This document shows, piece by piece, positions 58,929-64,000 of a stretch of 64,000 nt of DNA. The notes below the pieces were generated by a model, which saw only the letters and a program-made list of their open reading frames with translations, made no database searches and was not told the origin of the DNA. A program made the translations under genes and the position numbers. Within the stretch, counting starts at the first letter, position 1; each line of letters opens with the position of its first letter. Source of the DNA: Mesorhizobium sp. AR10. GTDB lineage: Bacteria; Pseudomonadota; Alphaproteobacteria; Rhizobiales; Rhizobiaceae. The stretch is from NCBI RefSeq assembly GCF_024746795.1, contig NZ_CP080524.1, positions 5,248,001-5,312,000 of the forward strand. The letters run 5' to 3'.

Positions 58929-60545
58929 TCACTCCGCCGCGACCAATCCGGCCATGTCGCGGTTCTTCATCAGCTTGTAGACGATCGAATCCATCAGCGC
59001 CTGGAACGAGGCGTCGATGATGTTTTCGGAGACGCCGACCGTCCACCAGCGGGCGCCGGTCGCGTCATGCGATTCGATCAGCACGCGGGTGATCGCCTCG
59101 GTGCCGCCATTGAGGATACGCACCTTGAAGTCGGCGAGTTCGAGGTCGGCGATCTCGCTCTGGAATTTGCCGAGATCCTTGCGCAGCGCGATGTCGAGCG
59201 CATTGACCGGGCCGTGCCCCTCGGCCACCGACATCTTCTCCTCGCCGTCGACCACCACCTTGACGATCGCCTCGGAGACCGTCTTCAGCTGGCCGTTGGC
59301 GTCGAAGCGGCGCTCGACCATGCAGCGGAAGGAGGTGACGTTGAAGAATTCCGGCACGCCGTGCAGCATCCTGCGCGCCAGCAGCTCGAAGCTGGCGTCG
59401 GCGCCTTCATAGGCATAGCCCTCGGCCTCGCGTTCCTTGACCACTGATATCAGCGCGTCGAGCCGGTGGTCGTCCTTGGGCATGTCGATGCCGCGCCGCT
59501 TCAACTCGGCGAGGAAATTGGCCTTGCCACCCTGGTCCGAGACCATGACGCGGCGACGGTTGCCGACGGCATGCGGCTCGACATGCTCATAGGTTGCCGG
59601 CTCCTTGGCCAGAGCAGAGGCGTGGATGCCGGCCTTGGTAGCGAAGGCGGACGCGCCAACATAGGGCGCTTGCGCTTCCGGGGCGCGGTTCAGCAATTCG
59701 TCGAAGGCGCGCGACAGCCTCGATATGCCGGTCAGCGCCTCCGCCGAAATGCCGGTTTCGAAACGGTCGGCAAAGGCCGGCTTCAGTGCCAGCGTCGGCA
59801 CGATCGAGATCAGATTGGCATTGCCGCAGCGCTCGCCAATGCCGTTCAGCGTGCCCTGGACCTGGCGCACGCCAGCCTCGACCGCGGCCAGCGAATTCGC
59901 CACCGCCTGGCCGGTGTCGTCATGGGCATGGATGCCGAGATGGTCACCGGGGATGCCGGACGAAAGAACCTTGCCGACGACGGCGCGCACCTCCGACGGC
60001 TGCGTTCCGCCATTGGTGTCGCACAGCACCACCCAGCGCGCGCCGGCGTCGTAGGCTGTTTTCGCACAAGCCAGCGCATAGTCGGGATTGGCTTTGAAGC
60101 CGTCGAAGAAGTGCTCGCAGTCGACCAGCGCCTCTTTGCCCGCCGCAATCGCCGCCTCGACCGAGGCCTTGATCGCCTCGAGGTTTTCCTCGTTGGTGCA
60201 GCCGAGCGCGACGCGCACGTGATAGTCCCAGCTCTTGGCGACAAAGCAGATGGCGTCCGACTTCGACTGGACGAGTGCTGCAAGACCGGGATCGTTGGAG
60301 GCCGACACCCCTGCCCGCTTGGTCATGCCGAAGGCGACGAATTTGGCGCTGGCTGTCCGGTGCTCGGCAAAGAAGGCGGTGTCGGTCGGGTTGGCGCCGG
60401 GATAGCCGCCTTCGACATAGTCGATGCCGAACTCGTCGAGCAGCTTGGCGATGGCGATCTTGTCCTCGACGGAAAAGTCGATGCCCGGCGTCTGCTGGCC
60501 ATCGCGCAGTGTGGTGTCGAAGAGATAGAGGCGTTGTTTTTTCAT
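58929..60545 (-). CDS. cimA: (R)-citramalate synthase
   Basis: From ATG 60545 (MKKQRLYLFDTTLRDGQQTP) the protein has 538 residues. The HMGL-like TIM barrel has DTTLRDGQQTPG, EGGYPGANPTD and HAHDDTGQAVANSLAAVEAG, and the LeuA-type C-terminal regulatory domain ends near ITRVLIESHDATGARWWTVG. It condenses pyruvate and acetyl-CoA to citramalate for isoleucine synthesis. The TIGR00977-type citramalate synthase length fits better than 2-isopropylmalate synthase. Confidence 0.92.
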   Translation of the reverse strand: MKKQRLYLFDTTLRDGQQTPGIDFSVEDKIAIAKLLDEFGIDYVEGGYPGANPTDTAFFAEHRTASAKFVAFGMTKRAGVSASNDPGLAALVQSKSDAICFVAKSWDYHVRVALGCTNEENLEAIKASVEAAIAAGKEALVDCEHFFDGFKANPDYALACAKTAYDAGARWVVLCDTNGGTQPSEVRAVVGKVLSSGIPGDHLGIHAHDDTGQAVANSLAAVEAGVRQVQGTLNGIGERCGNANLISIVPTLALKPAFADRFETGISAEALTGISRLSRAFDELLNRAPEAQAPYVGASAFATKAGIHASALAKEPATYEHVEPHAVGNRRRVMVSDQGGKANFLAELKRRGIDMPKDDHRLDALISVVKEREAEGYAYEGADASFELLARRMLHGVPEFFNVTSFRCMVERRFDANGQLKTVSEAIVKVVVDGEEKMSVAEGHGPVNALDIALRKDLGKFQSEIADLELADFKVRILNGGTEAITRVLIESHDATGARWWTVGVSENIIDASFQALMDSIVYKLMKNRDMAGLVAAE

Positions 60546-60563
60546 TGTCCCGTGGGCGCTTGA

Positions 60564-60724
60564 ACACCCCCCTCTGGCCAACTGCGGATCCCTCCCTCAA
60601 GGGGGGAGATCGGCAGTTGGTATGTCCTGCCCTCTTCTGCGGCGTGGAAAATTTGCGAAAGCTGACATGAAAGCCAATCTCCCCCCCTGAGGGGGAGATG
60701 TCCGGCAGGACAGAGGGGGGTGGG
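60564..60724. repeat. Inverted pair of palindromic elements between pip and cimA
   Basis: A forward copy (60564-60616, with a diverged middle GGATCCCTCCCTCAAG) and a reversed copy (about 60674-60724) of the main repeat face each other around a spacer of about 57 bp. The arrangement equals that at 26443-26604. It fills the gap between cimA and pip. Confidence 0.85.
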
Positions 60725-60735
60725 GCTTGGCATCG

Positions 60736-62161
<1,426 letters not shown>

Positions 62162-62165
<4 letters not shown>

Positions 62166-62653
62166 GATTTTTCCTCCGGCGGCCATTGTTCGGTGTCGTG
62201 GTCGGGGTGCTGATAGGAGACGAGGTCGGCAAGATAGGGCGCCGACGACAGGTCGGCCGAGGTGTCCTCGCTGGGCAATTGCGGGATGGTGTCGACATAG
62301 GGCAGCTTTGCCTCGGTGCCCCACTGGATCAGCGGGGCGATCTCCTGCGGCTCATCGAAAGCGCCGATCGCGAGGCCGACGCCGTCCGGCGCGGTGAAGG
62401 TCAGCGGCGTGCCGCAATCGGCGCAAAAGCCGCGTTTGACATGGTTGGACGAGCGGAAATATTTCGGCTGGCCGCGCGTCCAGTCGAGTTTTGCGCCGCG
62501 CACCGAGACCAGCGGCGCATAGAAGGCGCCGAACGCCTTCTGGCACATGCGGCAATGGCAGATGGAGGCATCGCCCAGCGCGCCCTCGACGCGGAAGCGC
62601 ACCGCGCCGCACTGGCAGCCGCCTGTATAGACCGGCCGGTTGTCGAGGCTCAT
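62162..62653 (-). CDS. GFA family zinc-binding protein (copy 2)
   Basis: The 163-residue protein MSLDNRPVYTGGCQCGAVRF has the same cysteine sets (GGCQCGAVRF, ICHCRMCQKAFG, FCADCGTPLTF) as the next gene, and a matching C-terminus (YQHPDHDTEQW). The two are tandem paralogues that have diverged. It begins 6 bp after the VOC gene ends and overlaps the following copy by 4 bp. Function is unproven for both. Confidence 0.88.
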
Positions 62654-62659
62654 CGCGCG

Positions 62660-63046
62660 TCACTCCGGAGCATGGCAGACGGCTTCGACATTGTTGCCGT
62701 CGGGATCGAAGACGTAGGCGCCATAATAGTCTGGGTGATAGTGCGGGCGCAGGCCCGGCCCGCCATTGTCCCTGCCGCCGGCAGCGAGGGCCGCGGCATG
62801 GAAGGCATCAACCTCGGCGCGGCTGCGCGCCGTGAAGGCGACGTGCTGATGGTCCTTCGGCTTGTCCTTGCCGGCATGCAGCCAGAACACCGGCCGGTCG
62901 CGGCCATAGCCGCCGACCTTGTCGCCGCCGGTGTATTCCTGCGGCACCATGTAGAGCAGCGACGCGCCAAGCGGCGCCATCGCCTTGTCGTAAAAGGCCT
63001 TCGAGGCGTCGAAATCGGAAACGGTGATGCCGAGATGGTCGATCAT
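62660..63046 (-). CDS. VOC/glyoxalase-fold protein
   Basis: The 128-residue protein begins MIDHLGITVSDFDASKAFYD and ends with a metal-ligand-like DPDGNNVEAVCH, the usual pattern of the vicinal oxygen chelate fold (glyoxalase, dioxygenase or resistance proteins). The substrate is unknown. It overlaps the upstream DUF559 gene by 4 bp and is followed within 6 bp by a GFA gene, so all are translated together. Confidence 0.88.
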   Translation of the reverse strand: MIDHLGITVSDFDASKAFYDKAMAPLGASLLYMVPQEYTGGDKVGGYGRDRPVFWLHAGKDKPKDHQHVAFTARSRAEVDAFHAAALAAGGRDNGGPGLRPHYHPDYYGAYVFDPDGNNVEAVCHAPE

Positions 63047-63453
63047 GAAACTGCCTCCCTTGCTGGTTCGCTTGCCGGCATATCGGCGCCGGCCAGACCG
63101 GCCACAATCACGATATGCTGGCAGACATTGTCGATATCGCGGATGACGTCGTCGTTCCAGAAGCGCAGGATGGTCCAGCCATTCGCTTTCAAGTAGGCGC
63201 TTCGTGCCTCGTCATGACGCAAATGCTCGGCATCTGCATGCTGGCTGCCGTCCACCTCGACGATGAGGCGATGGGCAGAACAGGCGAAGTCGATAATATA
63301 AGGTCCGATCGGTACCTGCCGGCGAAAGCTCATCCCCATCAGCCGATGAGCGCGCAATTCGTTCCAAAGCTTCAGCTCGGCATCGGTCATGACGCGACGC
63401 ATGGATTTTGCATTCTTGCGCTGGCGCAGCGGAACGAGGTCGTGACCCATCAT
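63043..63453 (-). CDS. DUF559 (very-short-patch-repair-like) endonuclease-fold protein
   Basis: The 136-residue protein has MRRVMTDAELKLWNELRAHR, FRRQVPIGPYIIDFACSAHR and LIVEVDGSQHADAEHLRHDE, the DUF559 pattern of the PD-(D/E)xK nuclease superfamily related to Vsr. The catalytic-type D and ExD residues (IIDFAC and VEVDG) are present. Such stand-alone genes are very common in rhizobia; no cognate methylase is nearby. It appears to be first in the VOC-GFA-GFA-pip run. Confidence 0.88.
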   Translation of the reverse strand: MMGHDLVPLRQRKNAKSMRRVMTDAELKLWNELRAHRLMGMSFRRQVPIGPYIIDFACSAHRLIVEVDGSQHADAEHLRHDEARSAYLKANGWTILRFWNDDVIRDIDNVCQHIVIVAGLAGADMPASEPAREAVS

Positions 63454-63493
63454 GCACCCCTGCCTTCGTGATTGGCGAAGTCAGGGATGACGG

Positions 63494-63677
63494 CCGATCT
63501 CCCCCCTTGCGGGGGAGATGTCCGGCAGGACAGAGGGGGGTGCTGTCCCTCCGGCCTGTCAACCAATTGCAGCCACGTCCCTCGGTTGGTTTTCGGTTGG
63601 ATTAAGCGGGAGGTTAGCGATCCTTCCCACCCCCCTCTGTCCTGCCGGACATCTCCCCCGCAAGGGGGGAGATTGGC
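63494..63677. repeat. Outward-facing pair of palindromic elements before the DUF559 gene
   Basis: A reversed copy (63494-63542) and a forward copy (63627-63677) of the main repeat are separated by 84 bp. Their order is opposite to that of the other pairs, so here the copies face outward. They lie in the 265-bp gap between cysS and the DUF559 gene; I see no other feature in that gap. Confidence 0.85.
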
Positions 63678-63718
63678 TGTCATCAGCGCTTTCGCCAACC
63701 TGACTTCCAGCCCCACCC

Positions 63719-64000
63719 TCACCGCTTCACCTCCCACGTCGTCACGCGCTCGCCGGTGACAGGATCCTTGCCGTCCTTCAACTGCACGCCTTGCGCCAGA
63801 AGCTCGTCGCGAATGCGGTCGGCTTCGGCCCAGTTCTTGGCGGCGATCAGGGCAAGGCGATTGGCGATCGCCTTGGCGACACCGCCCTCATCGACATCGG
63901 CCGATGCAACATCGAAGCCGAGAAACAGAAGCGCTGCCTTCAGAGATGCGGCGGCGGCGTTGCCGTCGGCAGCCTCGCCGGCCAACTGAGTCAGCAGTTG
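63719..64000 (-). CDS. cysS: Cysteinyl-tRNA synthetase, C-terminal part, cut by window edge
   Basis: The open frame reads leftwards from the window edge for 94 codons and ends at 63719. The sequence IANRLALIAAKNWAEADRIR followed by DELLAQGVQLKDGKDPVTG is the characteristic C-terminal helical and anticodon-side segment of CysRS (AKNWAEADRIRDEL). The catalytic HIGH and KMSKS motifs lie outside the window. An internal ATG at 63985 is not the real start. Confidence 0.85.
   Translation of the reverse strand, partial: QLLTQLAGEAADGNAAAASLKAALLFLGFDVASADVDEGGVAKAIANRLALIAAKNWAEADRIRDELLAQGVQLKDGKDPVTGERVTTWEVKR

Overview
The window is about 64 kb of high-GC chromosome from an alphaproteobacterium of the Hyphomicrobiales, most likely Mesorhizobium or a close relative in the Phyllobacteriaceae. 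The evidence is the gene order (pepA / lptF-lptG-lptD-surA-like-pdxA-rsmA; gmk-yicC-mltG-fabF-acpP-fabG-fabD; rpsF-rpsR-rplI; dnaB-radA-cvpA-purF), the protein sequences, and many short GC-rich palindromic elements of a kind I associate with Mesorhizobium intergenic DNA. The assignment is inference from pattern memory; no search was run. Both ends cut genes: pepA at the left and cysS at the right.

Region 1 (1-8.7 kb): divergent pepA, then an envelope-biogenesis operon (LptF, LptG and LptD for LPS export, a SurA-like chaperone) running into pdxA and rsmA. Region 2 (8.7-10.0 kb): an inserted divergent TetR/cupin pair with a near-consensus promoter. Region 3 (10.1-17.1 kb, minus strand): gmk, yicC, mltG and the fatty-acid genes fabF, acpP, fabG, fabD, with a RelBE/ParDE-type toxin-antitoxin pair set in line between fabD and fabG. 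Region 4 (17.4-24.0 kb): an LtaS-family phosphoglycerol transferase-like protein, ribosomal proteins S6, S18 and L9, cyclopropane fatty acid synthase, YnfA and an Rsm22-type protein with four cysteines spaced for an Fe-S cluster. Region 5 (24.9-31.5 kb): dnaB, radA, cvpA, purF, a small AT-richer unknown gene and an SDR.

Region 6 (31.6-46.8 kb) mixes housekeeping and accessory genes: a lectin-fold-like secreted protein, OsmC, an S10-like peptidase, two DMT transporters followed by a candidate small RNA, a LysR/tautomerase pair, an Aas-like fused acyltransferase/acyl-ACP synthetase, pssA and psd for phosphatidylethanolamine synthesis, an SMP-30 protein, and an Atm1-type ABC exporter with a cysteine-rich ArsR regulator.

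Region 7 (46.9-51.6 kb) is the most distinctive accessory locus. A Tat-exported alpha/beta hydrolase-like protein, a DUF1330 protein and an SDR run left from one side of a LysR gene, and a cytochrome P460-like protein with a six-helix membrane cytochrome b-like protein runs right from the other side. The LysR gene is bracketed by two inverted copies of one 52-bp promoter/operator-like element. Region 8 (51.8-64 kb) holds a LysM protein, a LOG-family protein, a LysR ending in an octanucleotide tandem repeat, a CorA/ZntB transporter, gst-rarD, cimA, and a compact operon of DUF559, VOC, two GFA proteins and proline iminopeptidase. No rRNA, tRNA, CRISPR array, insertion sequence or prophage was recognised.
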